Shown here: piece after piece, positions 8,898 to 16,820 of the stretch | Numbering within the stretch: position 1 is the stretch's first letter | Layout: every line of letters starts with the position of its first letter | Assembly (NCBI RefSeq): GCF_014649695.1 | Contig: NZ_BMTN01000019.1 | Coordinates: forward strand, 62,001-126,000 | DNA from: Streptomyces kurssanovii | GTDB taxonomy: Bacteria; Actinomycetota; Actinomycetes; Streptomycetales; Streptomycetaceae | DNA length: 64,000 nt | Direction of reading: 5' to 3' | Position numbers and translations under genes: made by a program | Notes under the pieces: model-generated | Told to the model about the DNA's origin: nothing | Seen by the model: only the letters and a program-made list of their open reading frames with translations | The model's database searches: none

Positions 8898-9263
8898 CAC
8901 CCCCACGTCACACCCGGCCGCTCCGCCCACGACGGGCGTCCGGCCGCAGCGGTCGCGGCGCGCCGCGGGCTCATCGCCCGCGGCGCGCCGCTCCCGTAGG
9001 AAGAAGAAGCCGCCCCCGTTCGAGCGAATCAGCCGCACGTTCCGCGTGAGCGGCCAAGTGCGCGGCCGCGCCATGGTGCTCGAAGGCGGTGACCGGCCTC
9101 AGAGCCGCCTCCGGCGTGGCCGCGCGGACACCTCGGACGTCACCCCGATACCGGCAGTGAAGAGCAGCGCGAGACCCCACTTCCCCGGTTTGTGCCGTAT
9201 TGATCCGTTCGCACCGCGATTCCATGGCTGCGCCATGAGCCTCTTGACCGGTAGGCTTTCCGT
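8898..9263. other. Intergenic region with terminator, otherwise no supported gene
   Basis: The region starts with the strong hairpin at 8955-8991. The remaining 270 bases carry short frames without recognisable motifs. Just upstream of 9264 is TAGGCT (9252-9257), a possible -10 that would make the next gene leaderless or nearly so. Confidence 0.4.
8955..8991 (+). terminator. Hairpin terminator after the M28 peptidase
   Basis: Perfect 16-bp stem (GCGGCGCGCCGCGGGC and its complement) with loop TCATC. Confidence 0.8.
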
Positions 9264-9560
9264 GTGATCTTCAAGCGCATCGGTAACGGGCGGCCGTATC
9301 CCGACCACGGCCGGGAAAGCACCCGGCAGTGGGCGGATGTCGCGCCGCGCCCGGTCCGCCTCGATCAGCTCGTGACCACCAAGGGACAGCTGGATCTCGA
9401 GACGCTGCTCGCAGAGGACTCGACGTTCTACGGGGACCTCTTCGCCCACGTCGTGAAGTGGCAGGGCGACCTCTATCTGGAGGACGGCCTGCACCGCGCC
9501 GTGCGCGCGGCCCTTCAGCAGCGTCAGGTCCTGCACGCCCGCGTGCTCGAGCTGGGCTGA
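9264..9560 (+). CDS. Conserved small Streptomyces protein with ParB-like DGLHR motif
   Basis: A 98-residue soluble protein starting at GTG 9264 (MIFKRIGNGRPYPDHGRES). The middle (VRLDQLVTTKGQLDLETLL) followed by LYLEDGLHRAVRAALQQRQ is reminiscent of ParB/Srx-type N-terminal folds, where a D-G-H-R motif binds nucleotide; this is inference from pattern only. Similar proteins are sometimes labelled VapB-family antitoxins, but no toxin gene is adjacent here. Strong third-position GC bias and normal length suggest a real gene. Function unknown. Confidence 0.8.
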   Translation: MIFKRIGNGRPYPDHGRESTRQWADVAPRPVRLDQLVTTKGQLDLETLLAEDSTFYGDLFAHVVKWQGDLYLEDGLHRAVRAALQQRQVLHARVLELG

Positions 9561-9720
9561 GCCGGCCGGCGCCCCTCCCGGTCCCGCGACCGCCGGCGGC
9601 GCCGCGAGGGCGGTCGGCCACGGTCCGCGGCTGATCCTTTCGGGTCCTTTCGACACCGTACGGACGCAATCAACTGATCGTTTAGTAGGCATAGCCACCG
9701 CACCGCACTACGCTGCGCCC

Positions 9721-10344
9721 ATGAGCATGCTGACTCCCCCCGGCATGGGCGGAAAGTACCGCATCACGGGCGACAAGTACCCACGAATGCGACGCCCCCG
9801 GAACCGCCGCAGGATCGTCCTCGCGGCTGTCGCCGCGGTGGTAGCGCTGGGCCTCGCCGGCTGGGGGACGCTGCAGCTCATCGACGCGTTCACGGGCGGC
9901 GGAGCGAAGACCTCCGCGAGCGGGGGCGGCACGCGGTGCAAGCCCGCCCCGTCCCCCTCCGCGGCGCCCCCGCCGCCGCTGCCCCGCCAGATCACGGTGA
10001 ACGTCTACAACGCGACGCCGCGCGCCGGCCTGGCCAAGTCGACGGCCGACGAGTTGAAGAAACGTGGCTTCAAGATCGGCAAGGTCGCGAACGCGCCGGC
10101 GGACTACGACAAGAAGGTCCCCGGAACCGCCGTACTGCTCGGAGCGACCACCGCCCAGAACGGCGCCTTCCGGGTGCTCGGCACGCAGGTGCAGGGCTTC
10201 CAGGCGAAGACCGACACCCGCAGAACCACGGACGTCGACTTCATCATCGGCACCGCGTTCAAGGCCCTCGACGCGAAGGCGAGCGCGGACGTCGCCCTCG
10301 CGGCCCTGTCGCAGCCGAAGCCGGCGCCTTCGGGCAAGTGCTAG
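9721..10344 (+). CDS. LytR C-terminal domain membrane protein
   Basis: A 207-residue protein. A basic N-terminus (MRRPRNRRR) precedes one transmembrane helix (about 31-53), then a Pro/Ala/Ser linker and the LytR_C domain (VNVYNATPRAGLAKSTADELKKRGFKIGKVANAP...GTAVLLG), placing the domain outside the cell. This domain is common at the C-terminus of LCP cell-wall-polymer ligases; stand-alone anchored versions are widespread in Streptomyces and their role is unclear. The gene ends at a hairpin shared with the convergent upp gene. Confidence 0.9.
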   Translation: MSMLTPPGMGGKYRITGDKYPRMRRPRNRRRIVLAAVAAVVALGLAGWGTLQLIDAFTGGGAKTSASGGGTRCKPAPSPSAAPPPPLPRQITVNVYNATPRAGLAKSTADELKKRGFKIGKVANAPADYDKKVPGTAVLLGATTAQNGAFRVLGTQVQGFQAKTDTRRTTDVDFIIGTAFKALDAKASADVALAALSQPKPAPSGKC

Positions 10345-10367
10345 GGGGACACGGCCCAGGAACGACG

Positions 10368-10393
10368 GAAGGGCCGGAGTTCTCCGGCCCTTC
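10368..10393. terminator. Bidirectional terminator between the LytR_C gene and upp
   Basis: Perfect 11-bp stem GAAGGGCCGGA with its complement around GTTC, between convergent genes; it can serve both strands. Confidence 0.75.
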
Positions 10394-10435
10394 GGGTGTC
10401 CCGCGGCGCGGTCGGCCGCATCACTGACGGGACCG

Positions 10436-11071
10436 CTACTCGGCCGACCCGTACATGCGGTCGCCCGCGTCACCGAGGCCCGGCACGATGTACCCGTGCT
10501 CGTTCAGGCGCTCGTCCACCGAAGCGGTCACGACGGTGACCGGAGTGCCCGCCAGCTCGCGCTCCATCACCTCGACGCCCTCCGGCGCCGCCAGCAGCAC
10601 GACCGCGGTCACGTCGTCCGCACCGCGCTTGATCAGTTCACGGATCGCGGCGACCAGCGTCCCGCCCGTCGCCAGCATCGGGTCCAGCACGTACACCTGG
10701 CGCCCTGAGAGGTCCTCCGGCATACGCGTCGCGTACGTCGAGGCCTCGAGCGTCTCCTCGTTGCGGATCATCCCGAGGAAGCCCACCTCGGCGGTCGGCA
10801 GCAGCCGGACCATGCCGTCGAGCATGCCCAGGCCGGCCCGCAGGATCGGCACCACCAGCGGACGCGGGTGGGACAGCTTCACGCCGGTCGTGCCCGTCAC
10901 CGGGGTCTCGATGTCGACCTGCTCGGTGCGCACGTCCCGGGTGGCCTCGTAGGCGAGCAGGGTGACCAGCTCGTCGGCGAGCCTCCGGAAGGTAGGGGAG
11001 TCGGTGCGCCTGTCGCGCAGCGTTGTGAGTTTGTGCGCCACCAGCGGGTGGTCGACGACGTGGATCCGCAT
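10436..11071 (-). CDS. upp: Uracil phosphoribosyltransferase
   Basis: Pyrimidine salvage enzyme converting uracil and PRPP to UMP in the cytoplasm. The 211-residue length matches the family. Visible signatures are [20 protein letters not shown] at the start, PILRAGLGM, and the PRPP loop [14 protein letters not shown], with the C-terminal uracil-binding [14 protein letters not shown] 11071 is chosen because it gives the canonical N-terminus; the frame stays open upstream but that extension has no family similarity. Convergent with the LytR_C gene. Confidence 0.97.
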   Translation of the reverse strand: MRIHVVDHPLVAHKLTTLRDRRTDSPTFRRLADELVTLLAYEATRDVRTEQVDIETPVTGTTGVKLSHPRPLVVPILRAGLGMLDGMVRLLPTAEVGFLGMIRNEETLEASTYATRMPEDLSGRQVYVLDPMLATGGTLVAAIRELIKRGADDVTAVVLLAAPEGVEVMERELAGTPVTVVTASVDERLNEHGYIVPGLGDAGDRMYGSAE

Positions 11072-11214
11072 GGCGTCAACAGTAGCCCGCGCTCGCATCA
11101 AGGACGGTTGCGGAGGGAAGGTGGAGGGGTGTCTCCCCAGGCCGCAGGGCTGAGGAAGTGCCCGCGGACAGGTCCCGGGGGGAGTACGGATACAGCCGTG
11201 GGGTGGTGTGGCCG

Positions 11215-11397
11215 ATGCCGGAGCCCGAGCCGGAGCCGGAGCAGGAGATCGCGACCGACGGGGAGCGCCGCAGACGACGCGCCCAGTTCCTGCGCGAACT
11301 GAACGAGGCCAAAGCGCTGCGCGACCGTGTCCAGCCGCGACGCGCCCGAGCGGCCCGGATGCGGCGGCAGATGCGTATGCGGACCTTCCGCTGGTAG
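11215..11397 (+). CDS. Small acidic-then-basic protein upstream of the tadA pair
   Basis: A 60-residue protein (start at ATG 11215; GTG 11158 is an alternative). It begins [13 protein letters not shown], then becomes strongly Arg-rich ([32 protein letters not shown]), predicting a charged helix or coiled coil. Third-position GC is coding-like throughout, supporting a real gene, but no family could be named. The charge split suggests nucleic-acid or protein binding; this is inference. Confidence 0.6.
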   Translation: MPEPEPEPEQEIATDGERRRRRAQFLRELNEAKALRDRVQPRRARAARMRRQMRMRTFRW

Positions 11398-11549
11398 ACC
11401 GTCTCACGAGCCCCTTAAGAACTGATGGCCGACGCAACGACGGAAGACCTCTCGCAACGCGCCTCTTTCTGCCACGATTCCGAGTGGGCGGGGCACGAAC
11501 GCAGAACGCGCCGCCGGTCGTCACACCTCTGATCAGTGGGAGAGTCACG

Positions 11550-12086
11550 GTGTACTTCGCCGCACTGCTCGCGCGCACTCATGACGGGTGGGAAGCGAGC
11601 GACACAGAGCTCGACGATGTGGAGACCCTGTCGGATCTGACCGACCTGGCCCGCGAAGCCTCGGTGGACGAGGACACGGTCCTCGTCTTCATCGAGCAGG
11701 AGGACGCCTGGTTCGGCGTCCTCCGGGTCGAGGGCGAGGAGGACCCTCGGATCTTCGTCTCGGACGCGGCCGCTGCCGCACGCTCCTCCTATGGGGAGAT
11801 CCTCACCAACGAACTGCTCGGCGGGGACGACGACGACCCTGCCGCCGACCTCGACGCGCTGGACCTCGACGGTACGGAGGACGGAGAACCGGAGGAGGAC
11901 GGGACCGACACGGTGGACCTGCCCGCCCAGGCCGGCGAGTCCGTCCCGACGGGTCCGGCCGGCGACCGCGAGATCCTCGCCGATCTCGGCATGTCCGAGA
12001 AGGAGCTGCTGGCGCTGGAGACGGACGCGCTGTCGGAGATCGCGGACGCGCTCGGCGCGGGCGAGGTACTGGAGACCGTGCGCTAG
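11550..12086 (+). CDS. tRNA adenosine deaminase-associated protein
   Basis: A 178-residue acidic actinobacterial protein always found with tadA. GTG 11550 ([21 protein letters not shown]) has the ribosome site GGGAGAG upstream. The conserved body contains [31 protein letters not shown]; the middle is an Asp/Glu-rich low-complexity stretch and the end ([27 protein letters not shown]) is helical. Its stop overlaps the tadA start by one base. The mechanism is unknown; linkage suggests a role in tRNA-Arg(ACG) A34-to-I editing, and that substrate tRNA is encoded at 36425-36497 in this window. Confidence 0.92.
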   Translation: MYFAALLARTHDGWEASDTELDDVETLSDLTDLAREASVDEDTVLVFIEQEDAWFGVLRVEGEEDPRIFVSDAAAAARSSYGEILTNELLGGDDDDPAADLDALDLDGTEDGEPEEDGTDTVDLPAQAGESVPTGPAGDREILADLGMSEKELLALETDALSEIADALGAGEVLETVR

Positions 12087-12616
12087 TGCCCCGCCCGGCA
12101 GACGAACAGGCACCGGCGCGCACGCCGGAACCGGTGCCGGGAAACGACCCTGTGCGCGGTCCGTGGGAGGCGTCGATGCGCCTCGCCCTCGGCGAGGCGG
12201 ACCGCGCGGCGCAGGGAGGCGACGTGCCGGTCGGCGCCGTCCTCCTCGCCGGAGACGGCACGATCCTCTCCGTCGGACACAACGAGCGCGAGGCGACGGG
12301 CGATCCGACGGCGCACGCCGAGGTGCTGGCGATCCGCAGGGCCGCCGCCGTCCTCGGCGAGTGGCGGCTGACCGGCTGCACGCTCGTCGTGACGCTGGAG
12401 CCGTGCACGATGTGCGCCGGCGCGCTCGTGCAGTCGCGGGTGGCGCGCGTGGTCTACGGCGCGCGGGACGACAAGGCCGGGGCGGCGGGCTCCCTGTGGG
12501 ACGTCGTACGGGACCGCCGGCTCAACCACCGGCCCGAAGTCGTGAGCGGAGTGCTGGGCGAGGAGTGCTCGAAGCAGCTCACGGCGTTCTTCCGGGATCG
12601 GCCGGGCGACCGCTGA
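12086..12616 (+). CDS. tadA: tRNA-specific adenosine deaminase (A34 to inosine)
   Basis: Zinc deaminase converting wobble A34 of tRNA-Arg(ACG) to inosine. The zinc-site motifs are intact: HAEVLAIRRAA (His and catalytic Glu) and LEPCTMCAGAL (two Cys), followed by RVVYGARDDKAGAAGS. From GTG 12086 the protein is 176 residues, and this start overlaps the upstream stop (TAGTG), indicating coupling. Alternatives are GTG 12151 or ATG 12176, since recognisable similarity starts at PWEASMRLAL. Followed by tRNA-Ser(CGA). Confidence 0.95.
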   Translation: MPRPADEQAPARTPEPVPGNDPVRGPWEASMRLALGEADRAAQGGDVPVGAVLLAGDGTILSVGHNEREATGDPTAHAEVLAIRRAAAVLGEWRLTGCTLVVTLEPCTMCAGALVQSRVARVVYGARDDKAGAAGSLWDVVRDRRLNHRPEVVSGVLGEECSKQLTAFFRDRPGDR

Positions 12617-12708
12617 ACAGTGCCCGTCGGCACTCGGGAACGTGCTCGGCGGACGCTTGCCCATAACCGATTTCAGAGCACGGCCCACCTTGGGCTAAGC
12701 TCTCTCCC

Positions 12709-12793
12709 GGTAGCGTGTCCGAGCGGCCGAAGGAGCTCGCCTCGAAAGCGAGTGTGGCGCAAGTCACCGAGGGTTCAAATCCCTCCGCTACCG
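12709..12793 (+). tRNA. tRNA-Ser (anticodon CGA)
   Basis: Acceptor GGTAGCG (12709-12715) pairs with CGCTACC (12786-12792), with discriminator G12793. The anticodon stem-loop GCCTCGAAAGC gives CGA; there is a long variable arm and T-loop TTCAAAT. CCA is not encoded. The 3' end (12772-12795) is repeated with one mismatch at 14848-14871, so this tRNA appears to be an integration site. Confidence 0.96.
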
Positions 12794-12795
12794 CT
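12772..12795 (+). repeat. Att-like direct repeat, tRNA-proximal copy
   Basis: 24 bases covering the T-arm and acceptor 3' end of tRNA-Ser(CGA) plus two flanking bases. It matches 14848-14871 at 23 of 24 positions; the difference is A12777 versus G14853 in the T-loop. The flanking sequences diverge at once on both sides. Confidence 0.85.
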
Positions 12796-12799
12796 GGTA

Positions 12800-12837
12800 G
12801 ATGAAGGGTCGGTCCCGATCGGGACCGACCCTTCATC
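12800..12837. terminator. 38-bp perfect palindrome just 3' of tRNA-Ser(CGA)
   Basis: Completely self-complementary: GATGAAGGGTCGGTCCCG, then AT, then the complement. It probably terminates the tRNA transcript and could double as a protein-binding site of the island. Confidence 0.7.
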
Positions 12838-13028
12838 TCGTTCCGTCTCAGTTGGCCTTCACGAGCGCTCCGGTCGGCGCCCGAACGGCCGGGCCGGCTG
12901 CGGCTCGACCTCGAACGGGTTCACCGGTCCGGCTGCGGGTTGCCGGGCAACCAATTCGGCCGGTCGGTGGTCGGATTGGGCGGGATGCAGCACTCTGCGT
13001 TCCGCCCGGTCTCCAGGAGGATCGTTCC

Positions 13029-14846
13029 TTGCTGTCACAAAGCTCCGGCCGACGACGCCGTCTTGGCGCTTCGATCGCCGCTGTTCTCGCCGCCACCCTC
13101 GGGGCCGGCGTGCTGAACTCGAGCCCTGTGTCCGCGGCAGAGGTCCCGGTCGCGGCAGAGGTGTCGAGCGCTCTGCTGCCGGCGGTGCCCGGCGCTCGGC
13201 TGGCATCCGCCGGCGTGAAAGGCTTCCTGACGTACGTCGAGCACGGCGGCGAGAGCGGGAAGCTCCGCTGGACCCCGTACGAGGGCGGCGCCACACGCGA
13301 CACGCTCTTCTACACGATCGAGGGCATCGCCGAAACATCCGGGGACACGGTCGTGGCGTCGAGCGACACTTTCGGGACCGAGGCGCTGGACATGTCCACC
13401 GGCACGTCGTTCCGCATGCAGCCGGTTCCCGACGCTCTGGACACCTTCTACGGCGGTACCGCGGGCCAGGCCCTGTTCGCCCACGGGGGGCGCCCGAAGC
13501 TGTGGCTGCAGACCAAGGACGCCGAGCCCCGCGCCGTGCAAGGCCTGGCGGACAACGCCTCACTCGACAGGGTGTGGCCGGGGGACGCCACGCACGCCCT
13601 GCTCAGCACCTGGACCGTGGAAGGCGAGCCGCGTGTCGGCCTCATCGACCTGAGCAGCGCCACCCTCACCTACCCCTACCCGTCCCACGCGCGGAGCTGG
13701 GTCGTCTCCGGGAACCGTCTGGCCTGGGTCGAGGACGACACCGCCGCGAACACCCTCCGGGTGGTCGTTCGCGACCGGACCACCGGCGCCGACACGATCG
13801 TCCCGGTCCCCGGCACCACGGCAGGCAAGGGCCTGAGCATCAGCCTCCTCGGGGACTTGGTGATCTACGGCGGGACGGCCCTCCACAAGGAGACCGGCGA
13901 GACGTTCAGGTTCCTCGACCGCGTCGACGCCACCTTCGCCGCCCCTGACGGCTCGGCCCAGATCGTCCAGGGCGGCAGCGCCGCACAGGGCGAGGGCATC
14001 TTCCGCGTCACGCCCGGCGTGGACGGCCGGCCGACGGTCCGGCTCCTCGCGCACGCCGGCACCCCCACCTCCGCCCTGCACGACTTCGACAACAACGGTC
14101 TGGCCGACCTGCTGGGCCGGGACGCCTCCGGGGGACTGTGGCGCGACAGCGCCAAGGACGGACAGCAGCGGTCGCGGATCGGTGGCGGCTGGCAGATCTA
14201 CGACAAGATCGAGTCCGTCGGCGACATCGCGGGAAGGCTCAGCCCCGGCTTCACCCCCGAGCTCGTCGCCCGCGACACGGACGGTGTGCTCTGGCTGTAC
14301 GAGGGCCGGGAGGACGGCGGCTTCACCAAGCGGGTGCGGGTCGGCTCAGGCTGGCAGACGTACACGCGTCTCACCGGCGGCAGCGACCTCAGTGGCGACG
14401 GCCGACCCGATGTCGTCGCCGTCGACAGGACCGGTGCCCTCTGGCTCTACCAGAGCACCGGCGACACCGAACGCCCCTTCGATCCCCGCAAGCGCATCGG
14501 CACCGGCTGGAACATCTACGACCAGCTCGCCGCTGTCGGCAACCTCGCCGGAGGCCCCGCCGGGGACCTCGTCGCCCGCGACAAGGCGGGCGTCCTGTGG
14601 CTCTACCTCGGCAAAGGCGACGGCACCTACACCCAGCGCACGAGGATCGGCGGCGGCTGGCAGGCATACTCCCAGATCATCGGTGCCGGAGATGTCGACC
14701 ACGACGGCAAGGCCGATCTGTTCGCGCACCACCCGGGTTCGAAATCCGTCTACCTGTACTCCGGCACAGGTCACCGCACCAAGCCCTTCAAGGCCCGCAC
14801 GATCTCGGATGCCCACACAGGTAACACGTACAACCACATGAGCTGA
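13029..14846 (+). CDS. Secreted FG-GAP/VCBS-repeat beta-propeller protein (island cargo)
   Basis: A 605-residue exported protein. The start is TTG 13029, fixed by a perfect AGGAGG (13015-13020) eight bases upstream. It opens a signal peptide with Arg-rich n-region and hydrophobic core (GRRRRLGASIAAVLAATLGAG...VSAAEV). Residues 35-330 resemble a WD/TolB-like propeller. The last 270 residues contain about five FG-GAP-type repeats with Ca-binding-loop-like D-x-D/N-x-D-G motifs (DFDNNGLADLLGRD, DLSGDGRPDVVAVD, DVDHDGKADLFAHH), alternating with G-x-GWQ-x-Y segments. In Streptomyces such domains are found on secreted lectin-like or enzyme-associated proteins. No catalytic domain was recognised; function unknown. 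Confidence 0.88.
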   Translation: MLSQSSGRRRRLGASIAAVLAATLGAGVLNSSPVSAAEVPVAAEVSSALLPAVPGARLASAGVKGFLTYVEHGGESGKLRWTPYEGGATRDTLFYTIEGIAETSGDTVVASSDTFGTEALDMSTGTSFRMQPVPDALDTFYGGTAGQALFAHGGRPKLWLQTKDAEPRAVQGLADNASLDRVWPGDATHALLSTWTVEGEPRVGLIDLSSATLTYPYPSHARSWVVSGNRLAWVEDDTAANTLRVVVRDRTTGADTIVPVPGTTAGKGLSISLLGDLVIYGGTALHKETGETFRFLDRVDATFAAPDGSAQIVQGGSAAQGEGIFRVTPGVDGRPTVRLLAHAGTPTSALHDFDNNGLADLLGRDASGGLWRDSAKDGQQRSRIGGGWQIYDKIESVGDIAGRLSPGFTPELVARDTDGVLWLYEGREDGGFTKRVRVGSGWQTYTRLTGGSDLSGDGRPDVVAVDRTGALWLYQSTGDTERPFDPRKRIGTGWNIYDQLAAVGNLAGGPAGDLVARDKAGVLWLYLGKGDGTYTQRTRIGGGWQAYSQIIGAGDVDHDGKADLFAHHPGSKSVYLYSGTGHRTKPFKARTISDAHTGNTYNHMS

Positions 14847-14847
14847 A

Positions 14848-14871
14848 GGTTCGAATCCCTCCGCTACCGCT
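14848..14871 (+). repeat. Att-like direct repeat, distal (displaced) copy of tRNA-Ser 3' end
   Basis: It repeats 12772-12795 with a single change (TTCGAAT instead of TTCAAAT). It cannot form a tRNA alone because the 5' half is missing. It starts one base after the cargo stop codon. Confidence 0.85.
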
Positions 14872-14877
14872 CTTGTC

Positions 14878-14908
14878 GAAGGCCCCGGTGCACGGCACCG
14901 GGGCCTTC
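14878..14908 (+). terminator. Terminator following the displaced tRNA-Ser 3' end
   Basis: Perfect 14-bp stem GAAGGCCCCGGTGC with its complement around ACG. Probably the original terminator of tRNA-Ser(CGA). Confidence 0.75.
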
Positions 14909-14985
14909 GTCGTGGCCGCGGACCTCTCCGGGCGGCCCCGGGCCTCACAGTCGACCGCCGCGGCCCGCAGAGGGATCTCCAGGCA

Positions 14986-15021
14986 CCGCTGCAGGCGCCG
15001 GGAACCCGGCGCCTGCAGCGG
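14986..15021. repeat. 36-base near-perfect palindrome
   Basis: Two exactly complementary 17-base arms (CCGCTGCAGGCGCCGGG and its complement) separated by AA. Not next to a gene end; it may be a transcription barrier or a binding site. Confidence 0.6.
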
Positions 15022-15264
15022 GCGGGATGCGCCCGGGAGCAGCTTCCGGCGACACGGACGCCGGTCCGGTCGGCGCCGAGCATGTGATCGGGGGGCGCCG
15101 CGGCACGGGCCGGTGAGAGGCACTGCGGGCTGGTGCTCGCCCGGCCGCACGCGCAGAAGGGCACGGGGAACAGGCTCTTGGCCGTGGAAAATCTGTCCGA
15201 ATACGCTCGGCTAGACTCACGCGACGCGTCGCCAGGGGCAGGACAGCAGGGGAGACAGGGGCCG

Positions 15265-15429
15265 ATGGTGCAAGCCAAGAAGATAGCCGTGTACGTCGTG
15301 GTCGTCTTCATCCTGTACACGATCATCAACTCCCCCGACCGGGCGGCCGACCTGGTGGGGGTAGGGTTCGAGGGCATTTCGAGCGCCGCGCAGGGCGTCG
15401 GAGAGTTCATGACCGAGCTCGTCAACTAG
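15265..15429 (+). CDS. Small single-pass membrane protein
   Basis: A 54-residue protein: MVQAKKIAVYVVVVFILYTIINSP, one transmembrane helix (about 6-23), then an amphipathic tail (DLVGVGFEGISSAAQGVGEFMTELVN). The ribosome site GGGGAGA lies upstream of ATG 15265. Proteins of this type are conserved in Streptomyces with no assigned function. The longer frame upstream lacks coding character. Confidence 0.8.
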   Translation: MVQAKKIAVYVVVVFILYTIINSPDRAADLVGVGFEGISSAAQGVGEFMTELVN

Positions 15430-15507
15430 GGCCGCGCCAGGCATCGCGACCCCCGGCCAAGATCCGCCGGACAGGCCCCGGTCTGCCGGCCAACCAGGGA
15501 GTACCCC

Positions 15508-15801
15508 TTGATCCGCCATCTGGTCCTCTTCAAGCTCAACGAGGGTGTCGAGCGCGACGAGCCCCGCGTCGCCGCCGGAGTGAAGGCCTTCCAGGAGCTG
15601 GACGGGGTCGTACCGGAGCTGGAGTTCTGGGAGTGCGCCTGGAACATCACGGACCGCCCGATCGCCTACGACTTCGCCATCAACTCGGCCGTGGCCGACA
15701 AGGACGCGCTGAAGCGGTACATCGAGCATCCGGCCCACCAGGCGGCCGCCGGACAGTGGCGCGAGTTCGCCACGTGGGTGATCGCCGACTACGAGTTCTG
15801 A
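15508..15801 (+). CDS. Dabb (stress-responsive alpha/beta barrel) family protein
   Basis: A 97-residue dimeric alpha/beta-barrel family protein: IRHLVLFKLNEGVERDE at the start, a central HIS-free region, and IEHPAHQAAAGQWREFATWVIADYEF at the end. The start is TTG 15508 with AGGGAG six bases upstream. Dabb proteins include plant stress proteins and polyketide cyclases such as olivetolic acid cyclase, but most bacterial copies are uncharacterised. Followed by an imperfect hairpin at 15815-15842. Confidence 0.9.
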   Translation: MIRHLVLFKLNEGVERDEPRVAAGVKAFQELDGVVPELEFWECAWNITDRPIAYDFAINSAVADKDALKRYIEHPAHQAAAGQWREFATWVIADYEF

Positions 15802-15814
15802 AGGCCCCTCCACG

Positions 15815-15842
15815 AGCCCCTCGCCCTCCAGGGCGGGGGGCT
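15815..15842 (+). terminator. Hairpin terminator after the Dabb gene
   Basis: AGCCCCTCGCCCT paired with AGGGCGGGGGGCT, with one G-U-type pair and loop CC. Confidence 0.6.
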
Positions 15843-15977
15843 TGTCGGTTTTCCATCCCAGCACGACGTCAACACGGCGTTATCGGGTGCTTGCACACAG
15901 TGGACATGTCTTGTGATGCTATGACCGCTTTTGACGGATGAGTTGACCGTAAATGACCGCAAAGGGGTGGCTTGACC

Positions 15978-16820
15978 GTGTCGGCCAGTACTGCGCCTCA
16001 GGTGCCACCTCAGAACGAGAGGCCGGACGACACCGCCCCTGCCGCGAGGACGCAGAGGCGCGGCGCGGACACCCGGGCTCTGACCCAGGTGCTGTTCGGC
16101 CGCCTCAAGGGGCTCCAGGCGGGGACCGCGGAGCACTCCAGGGTGCGCGCCGCGCTCATCGAGGCCAACCTGCCCCTCGTGCGGTACGCCGCCGCCCGGT
16201 TCCGCAGCCGCAACGAACCGATGGAGGACGTGGTCCAGGTCGGCACGATCGGGCTGATCAACGCCATCGACCGGTTCGACCCTGACCGCGGCGTGCAGTT
16301 CCCGACGTTCGCGATGCCCACGGTCGTGGGCGAGATCAAGCGGTACTTCCGCGACAACGTGCGCACCGTGCACGTGCCACGGCGCCTCCACGAGCTGTGG
16401 GTGCAGGTGAACGGGGCCACCGAGGACCTGACGACCGCGCACGGCCGGTCCCCCACGACCGCCGAGATCGCCGAGCGGCTGAAGATCCGCGAGGACGAGG
16501 TGCTGGCCTGCATCGAGGCCGGCCGCTCGTACCACGCGACGTCGCTGGAGGCGGCCCAGGAGGGCGACGGCATGCCGGGGCTGCTGGACCGGCTCGGCTA
16601 CGAGGACCCGGCGCTGGCCGGCGTCGAACACCGCGATCTGGTGCGCCATCTCCTCGTCCAGCTGCCCGAGCGCGAACAGCGGATCCTGATGCTCCGCTAC
16701 TACAGCAACCTGACACAGTCGCAGATCAGCCAGGAACTCGGCGTCTCCCAGATGCACGTGTCGCGACTGCTGGCGAGAAGTTTCGCTCGACTTCGTTCCG
16801 CAAACAGGATCGAAGCGTAG
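15978..16820 (+). CDS. sigF: SigB/SigF/SigG-family alternative sigma factor, SigF type
   Basis: A 280-residue group 3 sigma factor; in S. coelicolor SigF is needed for late spore maturation. Region 2 is [40 protein letters not shown] with [19 protein letters not shown]. Region 3 ([28 protein letters not shown]) and region 4 ([37 protein letters not shown]) follow. GTG 15978 gives the typical N-terminus ([10 protein letters not shown]); TTG 15972 is too close to the ribosome site GGGGTGG. The SigF name rests on this N-terminus and on the adjacent SigN-type paralogue. Such factors are usually held by RsbW-like anti-sigma kinases. Confidence 0.9.
   Translation: MSASTAPQVPPQNERPDDTAPAARTQRRGADTRALTQVLFGRLKGLQAGTAEHSRVRAALIEANLPLVRYAAARFRSRNEPMEDVVQVGTIGLINAIDRFDPDRGVQFPTFAMPTVVGEIKRYFRDNVRTVHVPRRLHELWVQVNGATEDLTTAHGRSPTTAEIAERLKIREDEVLACIEAGRSYHATSLEAAQEGDGMPGLLDRLGYEDPALAGVEHRDLVRHLLVQLPEREQRILMLRYYSNLTQSQISQELGVSQMHVSRLLARSFARLRSANRIEA

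Larger units (their letters stand above)
12796..14847. mobile_element. Minimal tRNA-Ser-integrated island (one cargo gene, no integrase)
   Basis: About 2.05 kb lies between two copies of the tRNA-Ser(CGA) 3' end. It contains a 38-bp palindrome, a short promoter region and one secreted FG-GAP protein whose stop ends one base before the distal repeat. No integrase, excisionase or replication gene is present. The displaced 3' end is followed by a classic tRNA-type terminator (14878-14908), as expected if the original tRNA tail was pushed downstream. Whether it is mobilised in trans or is the relic of a larger element cannot be decided here. Confidence 0.65.
14872..15264. other. Intergenic region with two hairpins
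   Basis: Holds the terminator at 14878-14908, a 36-bp palindrome at 14986-15021, and the promoter region of the small membrane protein gene (TAGACT at 15212-15217 is a possible -10). No coding sequence is supported. Confidence 0.4.

Noticed and set aside
7296-9074. 592-codon minus-strand frame opposite the M28 peptidase
   Set aside because: Covers a well-supported gene; its composition is shadow-like (Val/Gly/Arg-rich) and it has no ribosome site.
8971-9225. 84-codon minus-strand frame in the gap after the M28 peptidase
   Set aside because: Overlaps the terminator, has no ribosome site and no recognisable motif.
9264-9560. VapB-type antitoxin
   Set aside because: No toxin gene neighbours it and the sequence lacks a typical ribbon-helix-helix or AbrB motif; kept as a conserved protein only.
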